Origin: Desulfurococcus amylolyticus Z-533
Lineage (GTDB): Archaea; Thermoproteota; Thermoprotei_A; Sulfolobales; Desulfurococcaceae
NCBI RefSeq assembly: GCF_000513855.1
Contig: NZ_KI911318.1
Location: 266,087 to 330,086 of the forward strand
Length of the DNA stretch: 64,000 bases
Reading direction: 5' to 3'
The translations under genes and the position numbers were made by a program. Below are positions 33,225 through 44,248 of this stretch, one piece after another. The notes below the pieces were generated by a model, which was given only the letters and a program-made list of their open reading frames with translations, was not told where the DNA came from and did not search any database. The number at the start of each line of letters is the position of its first letter. The first letter of the stretch is position 1.

Positions 33225-33575
33225 GGGTTCAGGTCTCATATAGGTTTGATATAAATTAGTTTTATCCCTTCATTTTTGTTCCCCTACATCCCTTTTTGGG
33301 TTTACATTTGGCTTGTGGTGTTCACGGGTACACCGGAGCCCCGTACATCTTGAATTAAGGGATTTAAGGAATAGATTCATGCATGTCACCCTATTCCTGT
33401 CTCCGGTGAACCCGTGCTTCGGGTTCTTGAGGATCCTGCGGTCTTCTCGAATCAGCCTCGCCCCCTTATCCCGGGTGTTTCGGGAAGATGAAACACCTAC
33501 ACGGCAAAAATATATGCAATAATAATACCAGAGGAACAGCATCAAACAATATAAACCAACACCAACAACTATAAA
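33224..33575 (-). repeat. TnpB-derived non-autonomous element, copy A
   Basis: A 352-bp stretch matching 50234-50595 along its whole length. On the minus strand a frame encodes a TnpB-like tail: RILKNPKHGFTGDRNRVTCM followed by NLFLKSL, where the zinc-finger cysteines (CPxC) are NPxH and the RuvC Asp is Asn. The core at 33336-33439 differs from copy B at only about 4 of 104 positions. It can fold: CACCGGAG/CTCCGGTG (33331-33338 with 33401-33408), GGAATAG/CTATTCC (33368-33374 with 33391-33397), and GAACCCG/CGGGTTC (33408-33414 with 33420-33426). It probably mobilises, or mobilised, with IS605-type transposase supplied elsewhere. Confidence 0.7.
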
Positions 33576-33625
33576 AACCTACTAAGTAGATCCAGGAATA
33601 AACCCTATGATCACGTATCAGCTAA

Positions 33626-33805
33626 TCATTGCTTAGCCTGGTTTTTTAACCGTTTATATAGTTCCTCTCTATCTACTTCAGCCAGCTCCTCAAGGCTCAT
33701 GTTTTCAAGGATGACCCTTGCTATCTCTCTTAGAGATGGATCTAGGTCTTTTAATATATTATCGATTACCTGTTTCTTATCCTTCCCAGGCCTATATATA
33801 CTCAT
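33626..33805 (-). CDS. Small conserved-looking protein, 59 residues
   Basis: ATG at 33803-33805 opens a 59-codon frame with native codon use: MSIYRPGKDKKQVIDNILKD at the start, LREIARVILENMSLEELAEV in the middle and a basic end (YKRLKNQAKQ). Predicted all helical, charged, cytosolic. A moderate ribosome-binding-like AGG precedes it. It lies between element copy A and a phosphohexomutase gene on the opposite strand. I know no family. The composition and helical periodicity argue for a real gene. Confidence 0.55.
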   Translation of the reverse strand: MSIYRPGKDKKQVIDNILKDLDPSLREIARVILENMSLEELAEVDREELYKRLKNQAKQ

Positions 33806-33891
33806 ACCTGGTTCACTACCAATATACCATATATTAACAGGTTTTTAATGAAGAATAATGAATTAATTCAGTGTAATAGAGGTTGTTGATA

Positions 33892-35292
33892 ATGAGGTTG
33901 TTTGGCACAGCTGGTATACGAATGAAGTACCCTGAAGAACTGGATCCCATCCTTGCATATAGGATAGGCCTCAGCCTCGGCAGGCTGGGGTTGTCGGATA
34001 CCAGCCACTTAGTCTATGATACAAGGACCACTAGCCATGTCCTGGTTCACGCGCTAGTATCAGGGATAACAGCTGGAGGAATAGATGCCAGCATCATTGG
34101 ACTAGCTCCAACTCCTGTGGCAGGATATGCCGGGTTAAAATATAAGAGTATAGGTATCAGTGTGACAGCCAGTCACAATCCCCCTGAGTATAATGGGTTT
34201 AAATTCTATGATGTGGAGGGGTATGAGTTTACACGTGAGCTGGAGAAGAAAATCGAGGAGCTGGTCTCAACACCGTTGAAGCCGGTTGAATGGAACAAGT
34301 CCGCCAAATCCAACCATGATCCTCTCCCATTAGACAACTATATTAAAGACCTCGTCGAGTCATCTACCCCGGTTAAAAAAGCCTGGCAACCCAAGGTAGT
34401 TATAGACTGCGCTAATGGGGCATCATACCATGTAACACCATTAGTCACCAGATTACTAGGTGGGATACCTATTACCGTAAACTGTAGTCCAGACGGCTTT
34501 TTCCCGGGAAGACCTCCTGAACCTAGGAAGGATGTACTTGAAAAACTATTACCACTCTACGGTAGCGTCGAGCCAGCGGTGATTCTAGCGCATGACGGCG
34601 ATGCGGACCGATTAGCAGTCCTAGATCGCCATGCCGGCTTTATTCGACAGGATAGATTGCTCGCATTGTTCGCGAAAATACTCTTGGAGGAGAGAAGGGG
34701 GCTAGTGATAGTTAGCGTGGACACTGGTAGAGTGATTGAGGAGGTTGTTGAGGAAGCCGGCGGCAGACTTGAGAGATACATACTCGGTAAAACCCATGAA
34801 AGAGTTAAGGAACTCGGAGCAAGCAACGTCATCATGGCTGGAGAGCCATGGAAGTTAATTGATACCTCATGGGGCACATGGGTTGATGGAGTAAGGCAGG
34901 CAGCCTTACTTGTTAAATTAATTATTGAAAGAGGCAAGCCCCTCGTAAAGATACTCGAGGAGGAGAAAATACCGGACTACCCATGGGATAGAAGAAGCTA
35001 CGTGCTTGACCCGCCCGAGGTCAGGGTAGACGTGTACAGGGAACTGGTGGAGGAGTTGAAGGGCAGGCTTGGAGAGCCATCGAATATAATTAATGTAGAT
35101 GGCTATAGATTCGAGTACCATGATGGCTCATGGGTACTGATAAGGATCAGTGGTACAGAGCCTAAGATAAGATTATATGCTGAAGCTGAAACCCTTGAAA
35201 GACTCAGGGAGATTACGGAAACGGTGGATGAGTTAGTTAAGAAAATAGCATCTCTGAAAAATGCTAGGGTGGCATCTATTATGATTGGCTGA
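33892..35292 (+). CDS. Phosphohexomutase (phosphomannomutase/phosphoglucosamine mutase type)
   Basis: Interconverts hexose 6- and 1-phosphates for nucleotide-sugar synthesis. Catalytic phosphoserine loop VTASHNPPEYNGF (Ser about residue 89), metal loop AHDGDADRLAVLD (about 230), sugar loop MAGEPW and phosphate-binding ISGTEPKIRLYAEAE near the C-terminus, all intact. Length 466 residues is typical of archaeal PMM/PGM/GlmM enzymes. ATG 33892 follows GAGGTT; the longer frame starts with TTG 33883. It is the active counterpart to the degenerate mutase at 26.5 kb. Sugar specificity is not determinable. Confidence 0.88.
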   Translation: MRLFGTAGIRMKYPEELDPILAYRIGLSLGRLGLSDTSHLVYDTRTTSHVLVHALVSGITAGGIDASIIGLAPTPVAGYAGLKYKSIGISVTASHNPPEYNGFKFYDVEGYEFTRELEKKIEELVSTPLKPVEWNKSAKSNHDPLPLDNYIKDLVESSTPVKKAWQPKVVIDCANGASYHVTPLVTRLLGGIPITVNCSPDGFFPGRPPEPRKDVLEKLLPLYGSVEPAVILAHDGDADRLAVLDRHAGFIRQDRLLALFAKILLEERRGLVIVSVDTGRVIEEVVEEAGGRLERYILGKTHERVKELGASNVIMAGEPWKLIDTSWGTWVDGVRQAALLVKLIIERGKPLVKILEEEKIPDYPWDRRSYVLDPPEVRVDVYRELVEELKGRLGEPSNIINVDGYRFEYHDGSWVLIRISGTEPKIRLYAEAETLERLREITETVDELVKKIASLKNARVASIMIG

Positions 35293-35305
35293 GGCATGAA
35301 GAGCC

Positions 35306-36097
35306 CTATTTCTCTACAAATAATACGATGTCATCGTAGAGCCCATGGGGTAGCACTATTAAATGACTCGTGGTTAACCGTGTAAATATCTTTGAAAGCA
35401 AGTATTTCCTATATAGATATAGAAGAGGCCCATGCTTCGAGACCTGATTGATACGTTGCTTCCTATACATGGTTATATCTATTAATGCTAGAACCAGTGA
35501 AGCAGCTGGTACACTTATAAATAATGTCTCGATTACTAGTTGGCGAAATACCTCAATATTGATGGGTAGATATAGTGTAGCTAATTCAATACAGCTGGCC
35601 ACGGCTATTCCTGCAGCCAGTATTATGTAAACCCATATGGTTGTGTCAACCAGTAATATTATAAATGCCACCAGTATTTTAACTGGAAAACGCGTGACAG
35701 GCTTATATAACCCGTAGTGAAGCATTAACACAACCATGAGTAGGCCTGGTATGATTAAGATAGGGATAAGCCATCCCCTAAGGATGGCAGCAGCATCCTG
35801 GCCGTATCCTAGCAAGAGTAGTATGTATAATACTAAGATCGGAAGGTATGAAGCTATAAATAGCTTGATCTCACTGCTGCCTCTAGGCAGTATACCCCTC
35901 CCAGTAATATCTGATGAGAGATGGTATGGAAATAGGAGAGTAAAACTAATAATACCTGGTGTTAACATGGAGAGACTCATGACAATGTACATGGAGTACC
36001 TGCCCAACAGTATTACCGAGGCTGTTCCAAGTATTAATGATAAGAGGGATAATGCTACAGTATTCTTAACCCAGTCCTCCATGGTCGCCACTCTCAA
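35306..36097 (-). CDS. Hypothetical integral membrane protein
   Basis: 263 residues with about seven hydrophobic segments spread over the full length and short loops. No signal peptide is distinguishable from the first segment (TVALSLLSLILGTASVILLG). The C-terminal 45 residues are soluble and basic. Not recognised as a known transporter family, and no catalytic motif is visible. It faces the hexomutase gene tail to tail (13-bp gap) and is divergent from the P-loop protein gene. Confidence 0.6.
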   Translation of the reverse strand: MRVATMEDWVKNTVALSLLSLILGTASVILLGRYSMYIVMSLSMLTPGIISFTLLFPYHLSSDITGRGILPRGSSEIKLFIASYLPILVLYILLLLGYGQDAAAILRGWLIPILIIPGLLMVVLMLHYGLYKPVTRFPVKILVAFIILLVDTTIWVYIILAAGIAVASCIELATLYLPINIEVFRQLVIETLFISVPAASLVLALIDITMYRKQRINQVSKHGPLLYLYRKYLLSKIFTRLTTSHLIVLPHGLYDDIVLFVEK

Positions 36098-36155
36098 CTA
36101 AATTATAATATACCTGGACAGCTCTAATAATTTATAAAAAATTTAATAATAATTC

Positions 36156-37808
36156 ATGAATGCGAGGATGCTGTGCATGCCTGAAGAGCGGAGAAATGGC
36201 AGACCGCTAATAGTAGGCTTTATAGGCTTTTCCCAGTCAGGCAAAAGCAGTAGGATAAACAATATAATGAAATTAACGGATCATTATATTGCATCCAAGG
36301 TATTTACGAGGATATATGAGAAGGGTACACAGCATTCAAGGCACTTCTTGCCATTTACCTCGATTATTAGGGGCAGATCGATAGATACAGTCCTCATTAC
36401 GATTGACTATACAGGCCATGACCACTCAGCCACATATTTGTTTACTGAAAAAATACTTGAACTACTCAACGAGGACTCATTACATATTATCAGGAGAACG
36501 CTTCTAAATGAGATATTGAATATGGCGAGAGAATTAGTGGGCGAGCTGGTGTCTAGTGAGGGAGAGGGAATTAGTAAGGGAACGCTTCTCAGGTTAATCG
36601 AGTCGCCTATACCGAGGTATGGGGAATTAAAAGAATACTTTGACCCATACAGTGAAATATGTAAGTCTATTAAAGGGGTTTTCTGCAGGTCTAGTGAAAT
36701 AGCCTATCTAGTGGAAAGTGTAGTACAAACCATAAGAGATGTTAGAAAGGATAGGGTTTCCTTCACTGATTTAAATAGAATCATATGTACTCTCGAGGCA
36801 ACTAGTGATTCAAAAGATGTTTGCCTTAATATCGGTAAAGCCGGTAGTGTCGAGATAGTTGTCGACAAGGTTGAAGGTTATTTAAAGAGGTTGATCATTA
36901 CAGCCCCGCTCCTCACATACCTGCTTATAGGGCTCCTCCTTGAGTCAAACATATTGTTTATACTAGTGCCAGCTAGTATTAGGAGTTACTTGGATCAGTT
37001 AAAGACCCTGCTCCTAGTAGAGAATGACCCAGCCGACTACCATTACTTCATGACGAGTTTTAGGACGTTGGCATGGGCTGGGGAGAATATACACAGTATT
37101 CTTACTGACACAATACTACATGTTATTCGCGGCGAAAGAGAGGATGTCAGAGATAATGTTCCAGAAATAGTTAAAGCCTGCGTGGATAAGGTGGCTGGTG
37201 ACGAGGCATCCAGGCTTAACCTACCTGCTGATTCAAAACAGGTACTAGTGAAGGTATCGCCTTTTATAAGTATTAATGCATACAAGGAGTTTCTCAGATG
37301 TGTTTCCAATGATTTAGATGGGATAGATGCAGAGTTCCTGGGGGACCGGCTTAACAGTGTGTTAACACGTATAATACTTGAGAAATACCAGGTGGGTCTT
37401 CTCGAGAACATTCTAAGGCTTACTGGTCACCTCATGGAAATTGGTGTAAAATCCTTGTTGAATACTATAGTAATTGATTACACCTATATGGATAAAACCA
37501 GTAAGCTGTTCAGAGAGGTGGTATCAGAGAGTTTATCAGGTAATTTATTCAACCTAGAGAGAGATGCACCAGTCCTCTCAGGGATCTACGGTCTCATCAA
37601 CAATGTGTTTAGGAAAAACAACGCGGAGTTAAAGATATATGCAATACCATCATTCATGAGGGATAGTGAGACAACACCATTAGAATACATGATGCTAGTG
37701 TGCCTGCTTGAGGATAAACTAGCCTCCTTCAAGATAATTGATAAAGATACAGGTAAGAGCAGGGAGCTAACATGCCTAGAGTTATTTAGAAAAACAACTA
37801 TTGTTTAA
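36156..37808 (+). CDS. Hypothetical protein with N-terminal P-loop
   Basis: 550 residues. A Walker A sequence GFSQSGKSS at about residues 23-31, followed at about 70-80 by ITIDYTGHD, which resembles a G3/Walker B strand, suggests a GTPase-like or AAA-like nucleotide-binding domain in the first 120 residues. No clear NKxD is seen. The remaining 400 residues are mainly helical, with one strongly hydrophobic stretch near 248-272 (LIITAPLLTYLLIGLLLESN) that could be a membrane hairpin. Possibly a dynamin-like or membrane-associated NTPase. A TTTATAAA element about 25 bases upstream suggests a leaderless transcript; ATG 36177 is an alternative start. Confidence 0.6.
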   Translation: MNARMLCMPEERRNGRPLIVGFIGFSQSGKSSRINNIMKLTDHYIASKVFTRIYEKGTQHSRHFLPFTSIIRGRSIDTVLITIDYTGHDHSATYLFTEKILELLNEDSLHIIRRTLLNEILNMARELVGELVSSEGEGISKGTLLRLIESPIPRYGELKEYFDPYSEICKSIKGVFCRSSEIAYLVESVVQTIRDVRKDRVSFTDLNRIICTLEATSDSKDVCLNIGKAGSVEIVVDKVEGYLKRLIITAPLLTYLLIGLLLESNILFILVPASIRSYLDQLKTLLLVENDPADYHYFMTSFRTLAWAGENIHSILTDTILHVIRGEREDVRDNVPEIVKACVDKVAGDEASRLNLPADSKQVLVKVSPFISINAYKEFLRCVSNDLDGIDAEFLGDRLNSVLTRIILEKYQVGLLENILRLTGHLMEIGVKSLLNTIVIDYTYMDKTSKLFREVVSESLSGNLFNLERDAPVLSGIYGLINNVFRKNNAELKIYAIPSFMRDSETTPLEYMMLVCLLEDKLASFKIIDKDTGKSRELTCLELFRKTTIV

Positions 37809-38022
37809 TTCTTTACTGTTTCCCGCCCACGGTTTCCCCTAGCTCCCTCTCCACAGACTGTTATGGGTCTTGGGAACTAAGGATCACTCAATGAATTTAT
37901 CAGCCCTTAAAAGCTTATAAGCTCTACAGCATTAGCATGCCCAACAGCACTGAGAGCTAGAAGGGCATTAAAGAACCTACAAAAACCTTAAAACCCTCAT
38001 ACCTGAAACTACATCAATACCC

Positions 38023-39324
38023 TCACTGTTTTAATGCTGGCTTTTTCAATAACTTATCGAGCAATAGGAAGACGCAGTATTGTCCACACATATTGCAACC
38101 CCTAGTGGATACTGGGAACTGTGTATAGATCTCTCTGGCCTTCTCAATATCGAAAGCGTATTCAAGTACCTTATCCCATTCCAACCTAGCTCTGAAAACA
38201 CTTAGCTCAGCATCTCTACGGTAGGCTTTTTTGCCGAGTTTCACTATATCGCCTGCATGTGCAGCGATCCTAGTGGCCACTAATCCCTCCCTGACCTGCT
38301 CTATGGTTGGGAGACTTAGATGTTCTGCTGGTGTTAGATAACAGAGGAAGTCTGCTCCATGAGCAGCAGCTATGGCGCCGCCTATGGCGGCGGCTATATG
38401 GTCGTAGCCCATAGCTATATCGGTGACCAGTGGTCCTAGGACGTAATAGGGGGCTTTATTAGTTAGTTTCTTCATTAAAGTGATGTTACTAGTGATCTGA
38501 TCCAGCGTCATGTGTCCGGGTCCCTCGACGATCACTTGTACATCGTGCTCTCTAGCATGTTTCACCTGTCTGGCTATCTCTATCAACTCGGTTACCTGTA
38601 ACTCATCGTGTTGATCCATTATAGTACCCGGCCTTAGGGAGTCCCCTATACTTATAACAGCATCATACTCCCTGAACAATTCTAATAAGTAGTCCCAGTG
38701 TTGCCTAAACGGGTTCTCCTCATTGTTCTCCAACATCCAGACAGCAAGCATTGCCCCACCCCGGCTCACAATCGGCATTATTCGTGTGCTAGCAACTGCT
38801 TTCCTAGCTAGTTCAAGGGATAGCGCTGAGTGAATGGTCATGAAGTCAACTCCATCCCTCAACTGTCTCTCAACAAACTCGATAAACCACTCACTCGGGA
38901 AGCTCACGCCTCCGTATTTCTTAACGCCTTCAATCCATGCTTGATACGCTGGGACTGTGCCCAGTGGTAGTGGCTCAACCTCTTTTAAGAGAATCCTCCT
39001 TATCTCATCTAGGTTGCCCCCAGTGCTTAGATCCATAATGGTGTCGGCACCGTATTTCACGGCTATGCGAGCCTTCTTCTTCTCCATTTCAATATCTACT
39101 AGCATGCCGCTTGTCCCAATATTCACGTTCACCTTTGTATATAATCCCTCACCTATCCCAGTAGTTCTTATACTCTCACGTCTAATATTTCTAGTAATAA
39201 CTATTCTACCAGAAGCTATTCTCTCCCTGATCTTCTCAACAGGAACATCCTCTATCTCGCTGAGCCTCTTCATCTCCTCAGTAGTATTCCCGGATTTAGC
39301 AATACCCATAATTGTTTTAGTCAC
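38023..39324 (-). CDS. thiC: Phosphomethylpyrimidine synthase ThiC
   Basis: Radical-SAM enzyme that rearranges aminoimidazole ribotide into the pyrimidine of thiamine. 433 residues, the shorter archaeal and bacterial type. The hallmark C-terminal cluster motif reads GCNMCGQYC (about residues 412-420). Earlier landmarks include [20 protein letters not shown] and [10 protein letters not shown] with [15 protein letters not shown], which bind substrate and metal. The GTG start overlaps the stop of an upstream gene as GTGA, so both were one transcript. I see no TPP-riboswitch sequence upstream. Confidence 0.93.
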   Translation of the reverse strand: MTKTIMGIAKSGNTTEEMKRLSEIEDVPVEKIRERIASGRIVITRNIRRESIRTTGIGEGLYTKVNVNIGTSGMLVDIEMEKKKARIAVKYGADTIMDLSTGGNLDEIRRILLKEVEPLPLGTVPAYQAWIEGVKKYGGVSFPSEWFIEFVERQLRDGVDFMTIHSALSLELARKAVASTRIMPIVSRGGAMLAVWMLENNEENPFRQHWDYLLELFREYDAVISIGDSLRPGTIMDQHDELQVTELIEIARQVKHAREHDVQVIVEGPGHMTLDQITSNITLMKKLTNKAPYYVLGPLVTDIAMGYDHIAAAIGGAIAAAHGADFLCYLTPAEHLSLPTIEQVREGLVATRIAAHAGDIVKLGKKAYRRDAELSVFRARLEWDKVLEYAFDIEKAREIYTQFPVSTRGCNMCGQYCVFLLLDKLLKKPALKQ

Positions 39325-39828
39325 GGTTCTTTCCTCTCATCCTTAAGTAGTTCTGGTACTCCATGCTGAGCCCCTTAAGCTTCTCAAGGATCTCTGGCTT
39401 CTCTTTAATCAGCTCGTCGACGAGTGATAAATATCTTGCAATGCGTATAGAGTCAGGGCTTATCTCCTTGAGCTCGCTTGAATTAACCACCACGTAGTGC
39501 TTCTTCGATATTTTCTCACCAAGTATGTACTCTGCCTCATTAGCACTTGCATGTAAGGTGAAGCAATGGGGCTTCCATCTATAGTCACAACCGTAATACT
39601 CCTAGGTCTCGAGCTCCTGATAATGCTTGCTAGTTTTCCATAGATGGCAGGCGGCTCTCCCTCGGGACATGCTAGTAATACAATCCTGTTCCTCGATAAC
39701 TCCTTGAATAACCCGGGATTGACCAGTGGTAGACATGCTGATGCCACTAGTATATCACTGTCTTTAAGCATAGGTGTTTTAACCCAGATGCTCCACAAGC
39801 GGTATATGTATGTGTTTTGGTCGCTCAT
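39321..39828 (-). pseudogene. Conserved gene upstream of thiC, split by a frameshift
   Basis: From ATG 39828 (preceded by GGGATCG) the frame reads MSDQNTYIYRLWSIW to SITVVTIDGSP. At a run of four Gs on the plus strand (39568-39571), inserting one base continues sensibly as HCFTLHASANEAEYILGEKI and then VVNSSELKEISPDSI to the stop at 39321, which overlaps thiC as GTGA. Without the shift it ends in meaningless basic sequence. The ancestral protein had about 168 residues, with a Rossmann-like alternation and CPEGEPPAI, CFTLHA cysteines. Possibly a sequencing error, a recent mutation or programmed frameshifting. Family not named. Confidence 0.6.
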
Positions 39829-40102
39829 ATCGATCCCTTGACATATTATATGTATCACCTATTTATTAATTTATTGATAACAATGTTATTAAGAGAACAT
39901 AGACGCAGCCCAGGCAAGTATTTAAAGGGAATATCAGTGATCAATAGTAAACGGGATGAAGAAGGCTGTACTCTCCGAGTAGTGAGGAATCCTTTGAGTG
40001 CGTCTGACCGGTTTCATATGTAGATGACTTTACCCGGTTTCCAATGGAGCTTAACGGTTGAATAGTATTTATAGTCTATGCCATATGTATTTATATGTGT
40101 AG

Positions 40103-41479
<1,377 letters not shown>

Positions 41480-41489
41480 TCTAATATTT

Positions 41490-42965
41490 TTACTTAAGAT
41501 ATTTGAACATGTATGGGCTTTCCGGTGGGTGGAAATACCCTAGTCTCCTATAGTACTCCCTGGCGCCGACACCGCTTATCACGAGTATTTTCTTAACCCC
41601 ATATTTATTCAGGGCGATATCCTCGGCTTTCTCAACTAATTTCCTACCCCACCCTACGTGTTGGAACCATACACCTTTCTCTCCTACAGGTGTTTCAGGG
41701 CCATAGATATGTAGTTCTCTTATAATAGCAGTATCTCTGTCTATCTCCCATCTATGGGCTTTCTCGCTTGGCACGCGCATTCTTAGGAAGCCTATTAATA
41801 TATTTGAAGCCGTGTCCTCCACGGCTAGGAATTCCTCGATACCCCCACCGGCCTCATATGTCAGCCTGGTTATATTGGTTCTACTGGGATCAGGGGTTTT
41901 ACCGTATTTATACATTTGGAGCCCGGCCTCTCTAAACCTTATCTCCTGTATTTCTATGCCTTTCTCAATAGCACTCTTTTCGATCATCTCTCTTAGATTA
42001 GCGTATCTTGTTCCAGCAGCCACTTCATCTGCTGGGATATCCCTGCGTATTCTCATTACTCTAACGTACTTAGGTATGTAACGGTACATTTCGCTGACTA
42101 ATTCTATAACGTCTTCATCGCTGTATGGTTTATATTTTCCCTCTTTCCACCAAGTGTAGAGGGTTGTTCCCTCTATTACCTCGGTGGGGTAGATCTTCAG
42201 CATATCCGGTCTAAAATCGGGATTGGTGAATAGTTCTTTAACCATTTCTAGATCCCGGTCAGGATTGCTACCTGGTAGACCGAGCATTATGTGGTAGCAT
42301 ATTTTGAAGCCGGCATCTCTAAGTATTCGTGTTGACTCTATTGTATCCTTTACACTATGCCCTCTCCTCACTATTTCTAATACATCATCATATATTGATT
42401 GAACACCTAGCTCGACCTTTGTAGCCCCATAGTGCAGCATTTCATCTGCATGTCTTTCTCTTCCATAATCAGGCCTTGTCTCTATTGTTAATCCTACAAC
42501 TCTATACCTGCTGGTCTCGTTTCTTAGGATAGCTGACTCTAGGTCGACTCTTAAAGGTGGGCTTCCATAGGGATAGGTATTACATGCTTCATATATGTTT
42601 GCGATAAACCATTTCTTATAGGATTCCGGGAGGGCTAGGAAGGTGCCCCCCATGATTATTACCTCTAACTTACTTGGATTATGGCCGAGTGCCTCGTACT
42701 GCCTCAACCTCTCGTATACCTGTTTAAACGGGTGGAACTGGTTTCTCCTAGCCCTTCTCACTGCTGGTTCATTCCCAAAATAGCTTTTCGGGGCATTATA
42801 TCCCAGTCCACCTGGGCAATAAACGCATTCGCCTGGGCAGGGTAGGGGATGCGTCATAACAGCTACAACTGTTATACCGCTCAGCATTCTAGATGGCTTT
42901 CTAACCTGTATATTCAGCATTGCAGACATCAACTCCGGCTTTAATGGATGAGGGTGTGAAACCAT
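41490..42965 (-). CDS. elp3: tRNA uridine(34) 5-carboxymethylaminomethyl synthase Elp3
   Basis: Catalytic Elongator-type enzyme adding the carboxymethyl precursor to wobble uridines in tRNA, working alone in archaea. Radical-SAM motif CPGECVYC (about residues 43-50), followed by YFGNEPAVRRARRNQFHPF and GGTFLALP, is characteristic. The acetyl-CoA-binding GNAT domain lies at the C-terminus (WFQHVGWGRKLVEKAEDIA, about 430-448). At 491 residues it has a somewhat short N-terminal tRNA-binding extension. Single gene, convergent with the aminotransferase at 10 bases. Confidence 0.93.
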   Translation of the reverse strand: MVSHPHPLKPELMSAMLNIQVRKPSRMLSGITVVAVMTHPLPCPGECVYCPGGLGYNAPKSYFGNEPAVRRARRNQFHPFKQVYERLRQYEALGHNPSKLEVIIMGGTFLALPESYKKWFIANIYEACNTYPYGSPPLRVDLESAILRNETSRYRVVGLTIETRPDYGRERHADEMLHYGATKVELGVQSIYDDVLEIVRRGHSVKDTIESTRILRDAGFKICYHIMLGLPGSNPDRDLEMVKELFTNPDFRPDMLKIYPTEVIEGTTLYTWWKEGKYKPYSDEDVIELVSEMYRYIPKYVRVMRIRRDIPADEVAAGTRYANLREMIEKSAIEKGIEIQEIRFREAGLQMYKYGKTPDPSRTNITRLTYEAGGGIEEFLAVEDTASNILIGFLRMRVPSEKAHRWEIDRDTAIIRELHIYGPETPVGEKGVWFQHVGWGRKLVEKAEDIALNKYGVKKILVISGVGAREYYRRLGYFHPPESPYMFKYLK

Positions 42966-43045
42966 TTGACGTTGCTACCCTAGATTAATAATCATGGTTT
43001 AAAGGATGGTTTATACCTATTTAATAATGGGGATAAGTGGGTAGG

Positions 43046-44248
43046 ATGTCAAGCGGCTTTGCTGAGCTACCCCTGCATGATGGACATGTGCCATTGTTTC
43101 TGCTTGAGAGAATGAAGAAGCTCGGTGGATTAATAGCTAGATATATTGTTGAATACTATGGCCCGAGGGAATTATTAACCCGTCTCTCAGACCCATTATG
43201 GTTCCAGGCATTCAACAATGTCATCGGTATGGATTGGGATAGCAGTGGATCAACCACAATTGTTTTATATGTGTTGAAAAACATGTTCCCACCAAGTATG
43301 TTTAGAGATAACGAGATAGCTGTCTTGGGCGGTAAGGGACGTGATTCACACAATGTGGTCGAAGAAGCATGGTTAGTGGGAGATGTAGTTGACTACAATA
43401 CCGTTGTTGACACCAGTAGAATGGCTGCCAAAATAGATGGGGTGGCCCTTCAAGATGGCTACAGCCTCTATATTCATGGCTTGGTCATCGATTCCAGGGG
43501 AGGAATACTCGTTATACAGCAGGGCTTAAATGAGGAGTTAGGGATAGCTAGACGCTACCATATCTTCACCAGTAGCCACCCGTTAACGACCAACAGAGAC
43601 CCGCATTCCGGTGTAGCGTCAGTGAAGATGGAGCCCTCACTCAACCTCGTTGATGCAGACAGCCTAAATGCACGGAGAGCGATTGTTGAGATAGTTGCAT
43701 CAACCCCGGTTAATTCTCTGCTTCAAAATATTGGGGAAGTTAACCGTCTCCTCCGGGGCGAACACTCTATTCTTTCATGGAGTAGTAGTGGATCTATTAC
43801 TAGGAAAACAGGAAACCGGAATTTAATCAAGGAGTGTCCCAGATACTATCGCCCAGTATCTAATATTAGGTTAATGGAGAAAATAGCTGAGGAGATAAAG
43901 GAGAGGGGTTTAAGGGAGTTTGACGAATTACTACGTATACAGGGTGTTGGTGCTGAGATCATAAGGGCTCTAGCACTGGTGGCTGACCTTATATATGGCT
44001 ACAGGCCATCGCTTAGGGATCCCACAACGAGTATCATGGATCCATTTATATATGCATATGCCCATGGAGGTAAAGACGGTGTACCATACCCTATTAAGGT
44101 AGAGCATATTGATAAAACAATAGATTTCTTCATCAAACTGCTGAGCGATTTAAAAACGGGGAATAAGGAGAGGGAATATATGCTGAAGAAATTGGCATCG
44201 TTTGCAGGCAAGATAAAACTACGGTATCTAGATGCCTCAGGAGATTAG
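43046..44248 (+). CDS. DUF763 family protein
   Basis: About 400 residues matching the DUF763 family, found in hyperthermophilic archaea and some bacteria. Diagnostic start: GFAELPLHDGHVPLFLLERM, with DPLWFQAFNNVIGMDWDSSG and AVLGGKGRDS following. The C-terminal region has a helix-hairpin-helix-like LLRIQGVGAEIIRALALVAD (about residues 290-310), suggesting DNA binding. Biochemical function is not known. GTG 43037 gives three extra residues; ATG 43046 is as likely. The last 4 bases overlap the convergent alcohol dehydrogenase gene. Confidence 0.82.
   Translation: MSSGFAELPLHDGHVPLFLLERMKKLGGLIARYIVEYYGPRELLTRLSDPLWFQAFNNVIGMDWDSSGSTTIVLYVLKNMFPPSMFRDNEIAVLGGKGRDSHNVVEEAWLVGDVVDYNTVVDTSRMAAKIDGVALQDGYSLYIHGLVIDSRGGILVIQQGLNEELGIARRYHIFTSSHPLTTNRDPHSGVASVKMEPSLNLVDADSLNARRAIVEIVASTPVNSLLQNIGEVNRLLRGEHSILSWSSSGSITRKTGNRNLIKECPRYYRPVSNIRLMEKIAEEIKERGLREFDELLRIQGVGAEIIRALALVADLIYGYRPSLRDPTTSIMDPFIYAYAHGGKDGVPYPIKVEHIDKTIDFFIKLLSDLKTGNKEREYMLKKLASFAGKIKLRYLDASGD

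Noticed and set aside
33313-33522. Plus-strand 69-codon frame inside element copy A
   Set aside because: Not preserved in copy B, whereas the minus-strand TnpB-like reading is shared.
37809-38022. Searched for a tRNA or small RNA between the P-loop gene and thiC
   Set aside because: No T-arm consensus, no cloverleaf pairing and no C/D box pair could be found.
39325-39460. TPP riboswitch upstream of thiC
   Set aside because: The region is coding for the upstream partner and lacks the conserved thi-box sequence.
39817-40023. Plus-strand 68-codon frame before the aminotransferase
   Set aside because: It overlaps the start of the gene upstream of thiC, has no ribosome-binding site and unlikely composition; the region looks like promoter DNA.
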